From positions 1-44,727 of the forward strand of contig NZ_JAUMYS010000018.1 in NCBI RefSeq assembly GCF_030528505.1: 44,727 nt of DNA, given 5' to 3'. Each line of letters starts with the position of its first letter. Position 1 is the first letter of the stretch. Under the pieces are notes generated by a model. It saw only the letters and a list, made by a program, of their open reading frames with translations, did no database searches and was not told the DNA's origin. The position numbers and the translations under genes were made by a program. The stretch comes from Tannerella sp. (GTDB lineage Bacteria > Bacteroidota > Bacteroidia > Bacteroidales > Tannerellaceae). Positions 1 through 7,314 of this stretch are shown one piece after another.

Positions 1-117
1 GGCATACAAGGGCTGAAAGCCCGGATTATTTCAGCCCCATCCCGCAAGGGTGGGGGATCGACATCCGTACCTTGTTCGCAGAGCTGAAGACCTGAATGAA
101 ATTCATTATGATTTGTT
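1..117 (+). repeat. Dispersed repeat family B, left copy (cut by window edge)
   Basis: This stretch is the reverse complement, with scattered differences, of 44516-44632. It holds two small hairpins: GGGCTgaaAGCCC near position 10, and a C-rich/G-rich stem around 35-55 with a GCAA loop. The match runs up to the first base of the window, so the copy probably continues to the left. No reading frame is convincing. The function is unknown; it could be a REP-like intergenic repeat. It directly precedes repeat A copy 1. Confidence 0.8.
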
Positions 118-121
118 CTAT

Positions 122-284
122 GAGGGTGTGTCGAAACGCAATGTTTGGGCACACCCTCTTCAGGTGTGTAAGAATGGGTGAAATGCAAGGCGCTAAGGAT
201 GAGGGTGAGGGAGCATACTAAGGTATGTGACCGAGCTCTCATTCCGCAAGCAACGAAGCAGTTTGCCCGTTATGACACACCACC
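122..284 (+). repeat. 163-bp MITE-like repeat A, copy 1
   Basis: This is one of four copies, all exactly 163 bp, at 122-284 and 1090-1252 (+) and 21473-21635 and 44329-44491 (-). The ends are near-inverted repeats: GAGGGTGTGTC at the left and TGACACACCACC at the right. Inside the left end GAGGGTGTG (122-130) can pair with CACACCCTC (150-158), and CATACtaagGTATG forms a short central hairpin. This copy is the most diverged of the four at its left end. It carries no transposase, so if mobile it would need help in trans. The MITE reading is an inference from the terminal repeats and fixed length. Confidence 0.85.
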
Positions 285-489
285 ACAACAGCTGTAACGG
301 CTTGTCGGTATCCTTGCTCCGATCCGTCAAGCTATGTCCTTTCATCTTACATCCATCTATGGATGAAAAAAATAAGCAATATCCGACGAAAAGACAAACA
401 TAAACATTCGTCAATTGAGCAATAAGATTCAAAAAATCAGCATCTTTGCATCCGCCATCAAAAAATCATTACACATTCTTATAGCTATT

Positions 490-850
490 CAATTCGGTAA
501 AACATGGTGGGGTGAACATTGGTTACGTTCATTGGAAAATGCAGATTATGACAACCGTCTGCCACGAGGAGCCGCTTATGCAAGGAGCGGGTACGTACAA
601 TCTGTAAAAATGAACAATAATACGATAATGGCCAAAGTATCCGAAAGTCGCCCTTCTCCATACCGTCCCGCCATTTTTTGAAGATCAGATTGAAATACTG
701 ATGCAAAAAATCATTGCAAGGCCGGTGTTGATTTCGAAATTACTTAACCGGGAACTCGATCCCGCCATTTTAGATATTGCCGAACAAGCGATCGGGGATA
801 TTCGTGGATGTATCGGAACAGTCGCATCGGTTAACGAAAGAACATGGTAG
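490..850 (+). pseudogene. Remnant of a SWIM zinc-finger protein gene
   Basis: Frame 490-681 encodes a piece starting QFGKTWWGEHW, typical of the N-terminus of bacterial SWIM-domain proteins that sit next to SNF2 helicases. The frame breaks near 660, and the continuation (PPFFEDQIEILMQK and on to LDPAILDIAEQ) is in another frame, ending at the TAG at 848-850. The SWIM zinc-binding cysteines and histidine expected after this point are missing. The sequence instead runs into the C-terminal lobe of an SNF2 helicase. I conclude that a deletion fused two neighbouring genes and that both are dead. The identification rests on family recognition by eye. Confidence 0.7.
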
Positions 851-1089
851 AACGCTTCCAAACGAATCGGGCCAACAAAATATTCATTCTCTCGCTCAAA
901 GCTGCCGGCACCGGATTAAACCTCACGGCCGCTTCGCACATCATCCACTACGACCTGTGGTGGAATCCTGCCGTCGAGAATCAGGCAACCGACAGAGCTT
1001 ATCGTATCGGACAAAAGAAAAATGTAATGATGCATCGCCTGATTACTAAAAATACGTTTGAAGAAAAAATTGATGAATACCTGCGGGGC
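790..1089 (+). pseudogene. Remnant of an SNF2-family helicase, C-terminal lobe
   Basis: The frame from 844 encodes [45 protein letters not shown] and [14 protein letters not shown], which are motifs V and VI and the following helix of the SNF2 helicase C-terminal domain. The N-terminal ATPase lobe with Walker A and DEAH motifs is absent. The bases just upstream (about 800-843) look like the same domain after a frameshift near 836-842. Repeat A copy 2 begins in the middle of the C-terminal helix, so the 3' end is interrupted too. The gene therefore has a 5' deletion, at least one frameshift and a 3' insertion, and cannot make a functional helicase. Confidence 0.8.
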
Positions 1090-1252
1090 GAGGGTGTGTC
1101 AAAATGCAATGTTTGGGCCCACCCTCTTTAGGTGTGTAAGAATGGGTAAAAAGCAAGGCGCTAAGGATGAGGGTGAGGGAGCATACTAAGGGATGTGACC
1201 GAGCTCTCATTCCGCAAGCAACGAAGCAGTTTGCCCGTTATGACACACCGCC
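1090..1252 (+). repeat. 163-bp MITE-like repeat A, copy 2
   Basis: The ends are GAGGGTGTGTCA and TGACACACCGCC, matching as inverted repeats at 10 of 12 positions. It differs from copy 4 (reverse-complemented) at only 3 of 163 positions by my alignment, so the two are recent relatives. One base change breaks the GAGGGTGTG/CACACCCTC stem here. It interrupts the SNF2 helicase remnant, which shows that the element can sit inside former coding sequence. Confidence 0.85.
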
Positions 1253-1315
1253 TTAATATAATATGCAAACAGACAGATATTAATTCCGTATTTTCAATAA
1301 ACAACCATCCGCAAA

Positions 1316-1354
1316 GAAAAAGCTGCCCCACAATCCCAACATTGCAAGGCAGCT
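1316..1354 (-). terminator. Rho-independent terminator after the M56/TonB gene
   Basis: On the minus strand AGCTGCC pairs with GGCAGCT (1354-1348 with 1327-1321) across a 20-nt loop and is followed by a T-rich run (TTTTTC). It lies about 30 bases past the stop codon at 1383. The remaining bases between 1253 and 1315 show nothing recognisable. Confidence 0.6.
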
Positions 1355-1382
1355 CCTATCACTTCTTGAAGCAAACGATACC

Positions 1383-2819
1383 TTATTTCGCTTGAAGCGA
1401 GTCCTTCGCTTGAGGATATCTGAAAGTAATCGGAAGCGTATATTTTACTGCCACATCCTTTCCTCTCTGTCTTCCGGGTTTCCAGTTCGGCATCGATTTG
1501 ATCACCCTGATTGCTTCCGCATCCAAATCCGGATCAACACTTCTTACAATCTGAACATCCCGGAGACTTCCATCGCAGCTTACAACAAATGCTGTGACAA
1601 CCCGTCCTTCGATTTTTTTCTCGATAGCTTTGACCGGGTACTTGATATTCTGAGCAAGATATTTCATCATCGCACTCATTCCACCCGGAAATTCAGGCAT
1701 TTCCTCCACCACAACAAACACCACGGTATCTTCGGGTGTTGTAGGTACAGGTTTGGGTTTGGCGGCAGGCACTTTCGTTTTACGAGGAGCAAGCGTTTCC
1801 ACTACCGTTTCGACCGGTGCGGCAACTTCCTGTCGAGGCGGAGCAACGACTTTTTCTACACTTTTTGCTTCGACGGGTTGGGCGGCCGGAGCAAAATAAC
1901 TAACTTTGACACTCGAAATCTCGTCGAACGGACGTGAGATTTCCGGGCGGGCAAAGGCAACAACAGTCGTAGCTGCCAACGGGAGTACAAGCGCGTACTT
2001 CAACCGTGCCCATGCATTCGATTTTTTTTGTAACATCATAGTGATACGTTTTTTGAGGTTATTACTGTGATTATAGCCGTTGGCCATGGAGTAGAGTCGT
2101 GTGCCGACGGCTTTTTTTATAAGCAATAATTGATAATGTTGCGCTTCGAATCCTTCGTCGAGAACGGATTTATCGGCTTCATATTCGTGCGTATTCCGCA
2201 AGTCGCGGTATACCAGCCATGCGAAAGGATTGAACCATTGCAGAATGACGAAAACATGCGCAGCCATCAAATCCCACGAGTGGCGAAGGCGGATATGCGC
2301 CGTTTCGTGCGCGATAATCGCGGCACCGTCGTCGGTATAGTCCTCCTCGGAAAGCACAATATACTTCATCCAACTGAACGGAGCCATGCGCGTGTCGGTA
2401 TGTATGATCAGCCGGATATCGTTATGCAATACCGTGCGCTTTGCTTTAGAGAGCAACCGCCATAACCGTAAATAAGACACTGCCTGATAAAGTACGCAAA
2501 AAGCGATGCCGATAAAATATAACGTAAAGACCGGTACAAAGACAGACTGCCAGACAGACGACTCGAATGGCGTCACAGCACCTTTGGAAAGAGCTGCGAG
2601 CGGCTCCTCAACGATCATTTCCGGCATCACATTCGCACCGGTACGGAACGACAGCGCACCGGCAAACAGCGGTATCATCCACGACAGCGCCATGATGACA
2701 AGCAGCGTGTAGCGATTGAGCCGATGAAACGTTTCACGACTGAGCACGAAGGTGTAAAACAAATAGAATACCGCGAGGCACAGTGCCGATTGCAGCGAAT
2801 AAGAAAAAAATGCTCCCAT
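1383..2819 (-). CDS. M56-family BlaR1-like membrane metallopeptidase with C-terminal TonB domain
   Basis: This 478-residue protein has several membrane segments in the first 120 residues. A zinc-peptidase motif HETAH lies at 171-175, followed by a further membrane segment near 185-205 and the conserved NTHEYEAD at 209-216. A membrane segment at about 272-290 leads into a Pro/Val/Lys-rich linker (about 310-362) and a TonB-like C-terminal domain (about 372-470, with EEMPEFPGG and YPVKAIEKKIEGRV). Family knowledge: BlaR1/MecR1 proteins sense a signal outside and cleave the partner repressor. In Bacteroidetes the penicillin-binding sensor is often replaced by a TonB-like domain, as here, so the signal is unknown. 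The BlaI-type repressor gene lies 6 bases upstream. TonB-like coupling to the outer membrane is an inference. Confidence 0.88.
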   Translation of the reverse strand: MGAFFSYSLQSALCLAVFYLFYTFVLSRETFHRLNRYTLLVIMALSWMIPLFAGALSFRTGANVMPEMIVEEPLAALSKGAVTPFESSVWQSVFVPVFTLYFIGIAFCVLYQAVSYLRLWRLLSKAKRTVLHNDIRLIIHTDTRMAPFSWMKYIVLSEEDYTDDGAAIIAHETAHIRLRHSWDLMAAHVFVILQWFNPFAWLVYRDLRNTHEYEADKSVLDEGFEAQHYQLLLIKKAVGTRLYSMANGYNHSNNLKKRITMMLQKKSNAWARLKYALVLPLAATTVVAFARPEISRPFDEISSVKVSYFAPAAQPVEAKSVEKVVAPPRQEVAAPVETVVETLAPRKTKVPAAKPKPVPTTPEDTVVFVVVEEMPEFPGGMSAMMKYLAQNIKYPVKAIEKKIEGRVVTAFVVSCDGSLRDVQIVRSVDPDLDAEAIRVIKSMPNWKPGRQRGKDVAVKYTLPITFRYPQAKDSLQAK

Positions 2820-2825
2820 GATGCT

Positions 2826-3206
2826 TCAAGATTGATCGCCTGCGGGCGGTGAGTTTTTTTCCACTTCACGGATCAAAGCCTTCAATTCTTCGACCGAAAT
2901 ATTTTCGCTCTGCACAAGCGACGAAACGGCGTGCAGATACGAATTATCGAAATATTTACGGATGACACTCCGCAACGTACCGCGCCGATGCTCTTCCTTA
3001 CTGATGACGGCGTAGTACTGATACGTATTCCCGAACGTCTTATGCGCCAAAAACCCTTTCTCTTCCAGCCCCCTCACAATGGTCGAGAGCGTATTGAAAT
3101 GAGGCTTCGGAGCCGGATAGAAATCGAGTATTTCCCTGACAAACAACGCTCCTTTCTCCCAAAAAAAGAGCATCAATTCTTCTTCTTTAGCTGTTAACTT
3201 TTGCAT
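2826..3206 (-). CDS. BlaI/MecI/CopY-family transcriptional repressor
   Basis: This 126-residue protein has the winged-helix layout of the BlaI family: LTAKEEELMLFFWEKGALFVREIL (helices 1-2), then KPHFNTLSTIVRGLEEKGFLAHKTFGNTYQYYAVIS (recognition helix and wing), then an acidic dimerisation tail. BlaI-type repressors bind as dimers to short dyads and are inactivated when the partner membrane peptidase is activated. The partner follows 6 bases downstream in the same transcript. Two 16-bp dyads upstream are the likely operators, pointing to autoregulation. The regulated target beyond this pair is unknown, and no beta-lactamase gene is in view. Confidence 0.9.
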   Translation of the reverse strand: MQKLTAKEEELMLFFWEKGALFVREILDFYPAPKPHFNTLSTIVRGLEEKGFLAHKTFGNTYQYYAVISKEEHRRGTLRSVIRKYFDNSYLHAVSSLVQSENISVEELKALIREVEKNSPPAGDQS

Positions 3207-3252
3207 ACATCTGTCCTCCTGTTCAAATTACGACCACAAATAACGAGATAAT

Positions 3253-3290
3253 TTAGTTCATAAACTAACTTTTGTAGTTAAATATAACTA
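3253..3290 (-). promoter_or_regulatory. Paired dyad operators upstream of the BlaI-type repressor
   Basis: Two 16-bp imperfect palindromes share the arms TAGTT/AACTA: TTAGTTCATAAACTAA at 3253-3268 and TAGTTAAATATAACTA at 3275-3290. Their centres are 22 bp apart, two helical turns, so two dimers would sit on the same face of the helix. They lie just upstream of a minus-strand TTATTTG box (3243-3237), where a -33 element would be. The assignment as BlaI-type operators is inference from position and symmetry. Confidence 0.6.
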
Positions 3291-3425
3291 AAAGGAGTAG
3301 TTTCTCCGCATTTCTCTTTCTTATCTACTCTCCGAAAACACTTCCTTTTCATCGCTGCAACATGAGCACCTCAAACGATGCAAATGGATGAGCCATGCGA
3401 AAAAGGCCAAATCGTACGGTACGAG

Positions 3426-3449
3426 GTTCGCGGAAAAACATTATCTTTG
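3426..3449 (+). promoter_or_regulatory. Promoter of pfp
   Basis: The box TATCTTTG at 3442-3449 fits the Bacteroidetes -7 consensus TAnnTTTG. The upstream TTCG around 3426-3429 is only a weak -33 match. Transcription would start near 3455, about 45 bases before the ATG at 3500. It also argues against using ATG codons further upstream as the start. Confidence 0.6.
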
Positions 3450-3499
3450 CGGACGCAAAAAACAAGAGACAAATAGATTTACTAAAAAAGCAATACATC

Positions 3500-5146
3500 A
3501 TGACAAAGAGCGCATTACAAATTGAGCGGGCACACTATGTTCCGAAGATGCCCACCGCACTGAAAGGAGCCGTAAAAGCCGTAGACGGCGAATATACTGA
3601 ATCGGTAGCCGATCAGGAAGACATCAAAAAACTGTTTCCGAACACGTACGGCATGCCGATTGTGACATTCGAGAAAAGCAACGAAAAGAAAGCGATGCCG
3701 CCGATCAACGTCGGTGTGATTTTATCGGGCGGACAAGCGCCGGGCGGCCACAACGTAATTGCCGGACTGTTCGACGGACTGAAATCGGGAAACAAAGAAT
3801 CCCGTCTGTATGGATTTATTTTAGGCCCGAGCGGTCTGATCGAGCACAAATATATGGAGTTAACGGCCGATATCATCGACGAATACCGTAACACGGGAGG
3901 ATTCGACATGATCGGTTCGGGACGTACGAAGCTGGAACAGAAAGAACAGTTCGATAAAGGATTAGAGATTCTGAAAAAGCTCGACATCAAGGCGCTCGTG
4001 ATTATCGGCGGTGACGACTCGAATACGAATGCCTGCGTACTGGCGGAATATTACAAATCGATCGGCGCCGGCGTGCAGGTGATCGGCTGTCCGAAAACGA
4101 TCGACGGCGACTTGAAAAACGAGCAGGTAGAAACGTCGTTCGGTTTCGATACGGCATGTAAGGTCTATTCGGAGGTGATCGGAAATATCCAGCGCGACTG
4201 TAACTCGGCACGTAAATACTGGCACTTCATCAAACTGATGGGACGTTCGGCCTCGCATATCGCTTTGGAATGTGCGCTGCAAACCCACCCGAACGTCTGC
4301 ATCATCTCGGAAGAGGTGGAAGCCAAAAACCAGACGCTCGACGATATCGTAAACCAGATCGCAACGGTTGTCCTCAAACGCTCGGAAGCCGGCAACAACT
4401 TCGGGACGGTGCTGATTCCCGAAGGACTGGTAGAATTTATCCCGGCCATGAAACGGCTGATCGCCGAACTGAACGACTTCCTCGCCAAGCACGAAACGGA
4501 GTTCAAGATGATCAAGAAGAGCGAGCAGCGCAGCTACATCATCGCGAAGCTGACGAAAGAAAACTCCGAGCTGTACGCCAGCTTACCCGAAGGCGTAGCC
4601 CGTCAGCTCACCCTCGAACGCGACCCGCACGGCAACGTACAGGTATCGCTTATCGAAACGGAGAAACTGCTGGCCGAGATGGTAGGCAACCGTCTGGCCG
4701 AATGGAAAGCGGAAGGGAAATATACCGGCAAGTTCGCCACTCAGATGCACTTCTTCGGTTACGAAGGCCGTTGCGCCGCTCCGTCGAACTACGACGCCGA
4801 CTATTGCTATTCGCTCGGATATGCGGCTGCCTGCCTGATTCAGGCCGGTAAAACGGGCTACATGTCGTCGGTACGCAATACGACCGCATCGGCCGATAAA
4901 TGGATTGCCGGCGGTATTCCGGTGACGATGATGATGAACATGGAGCGTCGTCACGGCGAAATGAAACCGGTGATTCAGAAGGCGCTCGTCAAACTCGAAG
5001 ACGCTCCGTTCAAAGCATATGCCGCACGTCGCGAAGAATGGGCGCTGAGCACGGACTATGTCTATCCGGGTCCGATACAGTACTTCGGTCCGTCGAGCGT
5101 ATGCGACCAACCGACGAAGACATTGCAGTTGGAACAACAGAAATAA
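3500..5146 (+). CDS. pfp: Diphosphate--fructose-6-phosphate 1-phosphotransferase (PPi-PFK, long form)
   Basis: This enzyme phosphorylates fructose 6-phosphate with pyrophosphate in glycolysis and is reversible. The protein is 548 residues, the length of the long PPi-PFK clade. It shows the phosphate-binding [13 protein letters not shown], the GGDDSNTNA motif whose second Asp is characteristic of PPi-dependent enzymes, [10 protein letters not shown] with the catalytic Asp, and [14 protein letters not shown]. An in-frame upstream ATG at 3395 lies ahead of the promoter box, so I chose the ATG at 3500 (MTKSALQ), which matches the usual family start. The riboflavin synthase gene follows after 20 bases, probably co-transcribed. 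Confidence 0.95.
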   Translation: MTKSALQIERAHYVPKMPTALKGAVKAVDGEYTESVADQEDIKKLFPNTYGMPIVTFEKSNEKKAMPPINVGVILSGGQAPGGHNVIAGLFDGLKSGNKESRLYGFILGPSGLIEHKYMELTADIIDEYRNTGGFDMIGSGRTKLEQKEQFDKGLEILKKLDIKALVIIGGDDSNTNACVLAEYYKSIGAGVQVIGCPKTIDGDLKNEQVETSFGFDTACKVYSEVIGNIQRDCNSARKYWHFIKLMGRSASHIALECALQTHPNVCIISEEVEAKNQTLDDIVNQIATVVLKRSEAGNNFGTVLIPEGLVEFIPAMKRLIAELNDFLAKHETEFKMIKKSEQRSYIIAKLTKENSELYASLPEGVARQLTLERDPHGNVQVSLIETEKLLAEMVGNRLAEWKAEGKYTGKFATQMHFFGYEGRCAAPSNYDADYCYSLGYAAACLIQAGKTGYMSSVRNTTASADKWIAGGIPVTMMMNMERRHGEMKPVIQKALVKLEDAPFKAYAARREEWALSTDYVYPGPIQYFGPSSVCDQPTKTLQLEQQK

Positions 5147-5166
5147 TCATCCCACATTCTATTATT

Positions 5167-5769
5167 ATGTTTTCAGGAATTGTAGAAGAAGCCGCAACCG
5201 TCGTTGCGCTGGAGCAAGACAAGGGCAACCTGCATCTGACGTTGCATTGCTCGTTTGTCGACGAGTTGAAAATTGATCAGAGCATCTCGCACAACGGGGT
5301 GTGCCTGACCGTAGTGAAGAAAACGCCGGAGAGCTACACCGTGACGGCCATCAAAGAGACGCTCGAACGTTCGAATCTGGGGCTGCTCAAGGTGGGCGAC
5401 CGGGTGAATCTGGAGCGCAGCATGCTGATGAACGGACGGCTGGACGGACACATCGTGCAGGGGCACGTCGATCAGACCGCGGTTTGCACGCGGGTAACGG
5501 AAGCCGACGGCAGCTGGTACTACGCTTTCGAATATGAAATCGACCCGGCGATGGCCAAACAGGGATACATGACCGTCGAGAAAGGCTCCGTCTGTGTGAA
5601 CGGCGTCAGTCTGACCGTCTGCAACTCACAGACCAACCGTTTCGAGGTAGCCATCATTCCTTATACGCACGACTGTACGAATTTCGGGCAGATCGAGCAG
5701 GGAACGGTCGTGAACCTCGAATTCGACATCATCGGGAAATATCTCAGCAAACTGATGACATTTCAATAA
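5167..5769 (+). CDS. ribE: Riboflavin synthase, alpha chain
   Basis: This 200-residue protein has the two tandem lumazine-binding domains of riboflavin synthase, which turns two 6,7-dimethyl-8-ribityllumazine molecules into riboflavin. Each half has its own signature: MFSGIVEE at the start with SHNGVCLTVV, and MDGHIVQGHVD-like GRLDGHIVQGHVD followed by VNGVSLTV in the second repeat. The start at 5167 is fixed by the family N-terminus MFSGIVEE; the frame is open further upstream, inside pfp, but that is not used. The other riboflavin pathway genes are not nearby. A strong terminator follows. Confidence 0.95.
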   Translation: MFSGIVEEAATVVALEQDKGNLHLTLHCSFVDELKIDQSISHNGVCLTVVKKTPESYTVTAIKETLERSNLGLLKVGDRVNLERSMLMNGRLDGHIVQGHVDQTAVCTRVTEADGSWYYAFEYEIDPAMAKQGYMTVEKGSVCVNGVSLTVCNSQTNRFEVAIIPYTHDCTNFGQIEQGTVVNLEFDIIGKYLSKLMTFQ

Positions 5770-5782
5770 AACACAAGGACAG

Positions 5783-5816
5783 AGAGGAGGAGTCAGGAAA
5801 TGACCCTCCTCTTTTT
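5783..5816. terminator. Bidirectional terminator between ribE and the MATE gene
   Basis: AGAGGAGG plus GTCA (5783-5795) pairs with TGAC plus CCTCCTCT (5801-5812), with one bulged A, and is followed by TTTTT on the + strand. The right arm overlaps the last codons of the MATE gene on the other strand. It should end ribE transcripts; for the opposite strand the A-rich left flank is weaker. Confidence 0.8.
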
Positions 5817-7133
5817 CCATCGCCCCGTATAATAATAAATGTATGTGGCGACGAATCCGAGTGAGATACTCAGCACAATCGCCCACCAGATGCCTGTGCG
5901 TCCCCACGCATGGCTGAGACCGTAAGCCAGCGGTATACGGATCAGCCAGAAGGTAACGATCGTCGTCACCATCGCAAACAGCGTATCTCCGGCTCCGCGC
6001 ATCGCGCCGTTGAAGATTCCCAACGCACCGTGAACCACGAGAAAACCTCCGAGAATCAACAGATATTCGTAACCGATGGCAATCACTTCGGCATCGTGCG
6101 TAAAAGCCTGCATCATTGCTTTCCCGAAGAAACATACGGCGGCAAACACCATGGCGCAAAAGAGCAGATTAAACGTCAAGGCAAAACGTACGCCTTCACG
6201 CACACGGTCTAACCGCTGCGCACCGATATTCTGTCCGCAAAAAGCAGCCAGCGCGCTCGAAACGGTCAGAAGCGCCTGCGTGATGAACGAATCGACCTTT
6301 CCGGCTGCCCCGTAAGCCGTCAACGTATCGGTTCCGAACCGGTTGACGATCCCCAGAAGCGCCACCAGACCGATGGCGATGGAGACCTGCTGGATACTCG
6401 TCGGGATGCCGATACGCAACCCCTGCATAAAGAGTTTGGTGTCGAAGACCCAATCCCTCCGACGAATGGACAGCAACGGATGACGCCGGTGGATGTATGC
6501 CAATACAATACATACCCCGATGCCCTGCGCCGCGACGGTCGCAAGGGCAGCTCCTTCGATCTCCCACCCGAACCCGACGATAAAAAGCAAATCGAACAGG
6601 ATGTTCAGTACGGCGGTGATGAGGACGAAAATCATCGGACGCGCCGAATCGCCCATGCTCCGCAAAACGGACGACATGCTGTGGAACGTAATAAACAGCA
6701 CCGTTCCGCCCACATAGATGCGAAAATAGCGGACGGCTTGCGGAATGACATCTTCAGGCGTGCGGGTCAGCCGAAAAAAATCTTCGGTAAATACGATGCC
6801 GGCCACCGACAGCAGTATACCGGCAATCAGCGTGAAGCCACAAAACGACGAAAAAGCGCGCTGTACCTTGTCGTACTGCCGCGCCCCGTAATATTGCGAA
6901 ACGATGACCGTGATACCGCTCCCTATACCGATCACGAACGAGATAATGAAATAGTAGATGAAAAACGAAGCCGAAACGGCCGCCAGCGCCTCCTTGCCCA
7001 AAAATCGCCCGACGATTACACTGTCGGTAAGGTTGTAAACCTGCTGAATCAGATTGCCGATAAGCAAGGGAAAAGCAAACGTCAAGATGACCTTCCAGAC
7101 CGCCCCTTGCGTTAAATCGTGTTTCGGTTTCAT
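5793..7133 (-). CDS. MATE-family multidrug/sodium antiporter
   Basis: This 446-residue membrane protein has about twelve hydrophobic segments in two similar halves, each starting with a MATE-like pattern (FPLLIGNLIQQVYNLTDSVIVGRFLG near the N-terminus and IGIPTSIQQVSIAIGLVALLGIVNRFG near the middle). MATE proteins export cationic drugs or metabolites using sodium or proton gradients; the substrate cannot be told. A possible promoter (TTTG, 20 bases, TACTTTTA) lies directly upstream on the minus strand, giving almost no leader. The 3' end runs into the ribE terminator, so the two genes converge. Confidence 0.92.
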   Translation of the reverse strand: MKPKHDLTQGAVWKVILTFAFPLLIGNLIQQVYNLTDSVIVGRFLGKEALAAVSASFFIYYFIISFVIGIGSGITVIVSQYYGARQYDKVQRAFSSFCGFTLIAGILLSVAGIVFTEDFFRLTRTPEDVIPQAVRYFRIYVGGTVLFITFHSMSSVLRSMGDSARPMIFVLITAVLNILFDLLFIVGFGWEIEGAALATVAAQGIGVCIVLAYIHRRHPLLSIRRRDWVFDTKLFMQGLRIGIPTSIQQVSIAIGLVALLGIVNRFGTDTLTAYGAAGKVDSFITQALLTVSSALAAFCGQNIGAQRLDRVREGVRFALTFNLLFCAMVFAAVCFFGKAMMQAFTHDAEVIAIGYEYLLILGGFLVVHGALGIFNGAMRGAGDTLFAMVTTIVTFWLIRIPLAYGLSHAWGRTGIWWAIVLSISLGFVATYIYYYTGRWKKRRVIS

Positions 7134-7213
7134 GTCGTAAAAGTAGAAAAGATTGCCGAATCTGCCAAATGCCGAATGCCGGTGCGAAAGAGATCATGGT
7201 CTTCCTCCAAACA

Positions 7214-7242
7214 AAGGCGGCCGTCATCCCGACGACCGCCTT
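7214..7242 (-). terminator. Terminator after the T9SS surface protein gene
   Basis: AAGGCGG-CGTC (7214-7225) pairs with GACG-CCGCCTT (7231-7242), with one mismatch and a 5-base loop. Read on the minus strand it is followed by TTTGTTT. It sits about 70 bases past the stop codon at 7315 and ahead of the MATE gene, so it should separate the two transcripts. Confidence 0.6.
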
Positions 7243-7314
7243 CCTGTGAAATTAAAACTTAAATATCATGAAAACTAAAATCATATGCTCGTCATTCAAG
7301 CATATATTCGTTAT

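Noticed and set aside
199..284. Short conserved reading frame inside repeat A (begins MRVREHT)
   Set aside because: Substitutions between copies fall in first and second codon positions and change residues. The frame is not preserved beyond the repeat ends in a consistent way, so it is not a credible gene.
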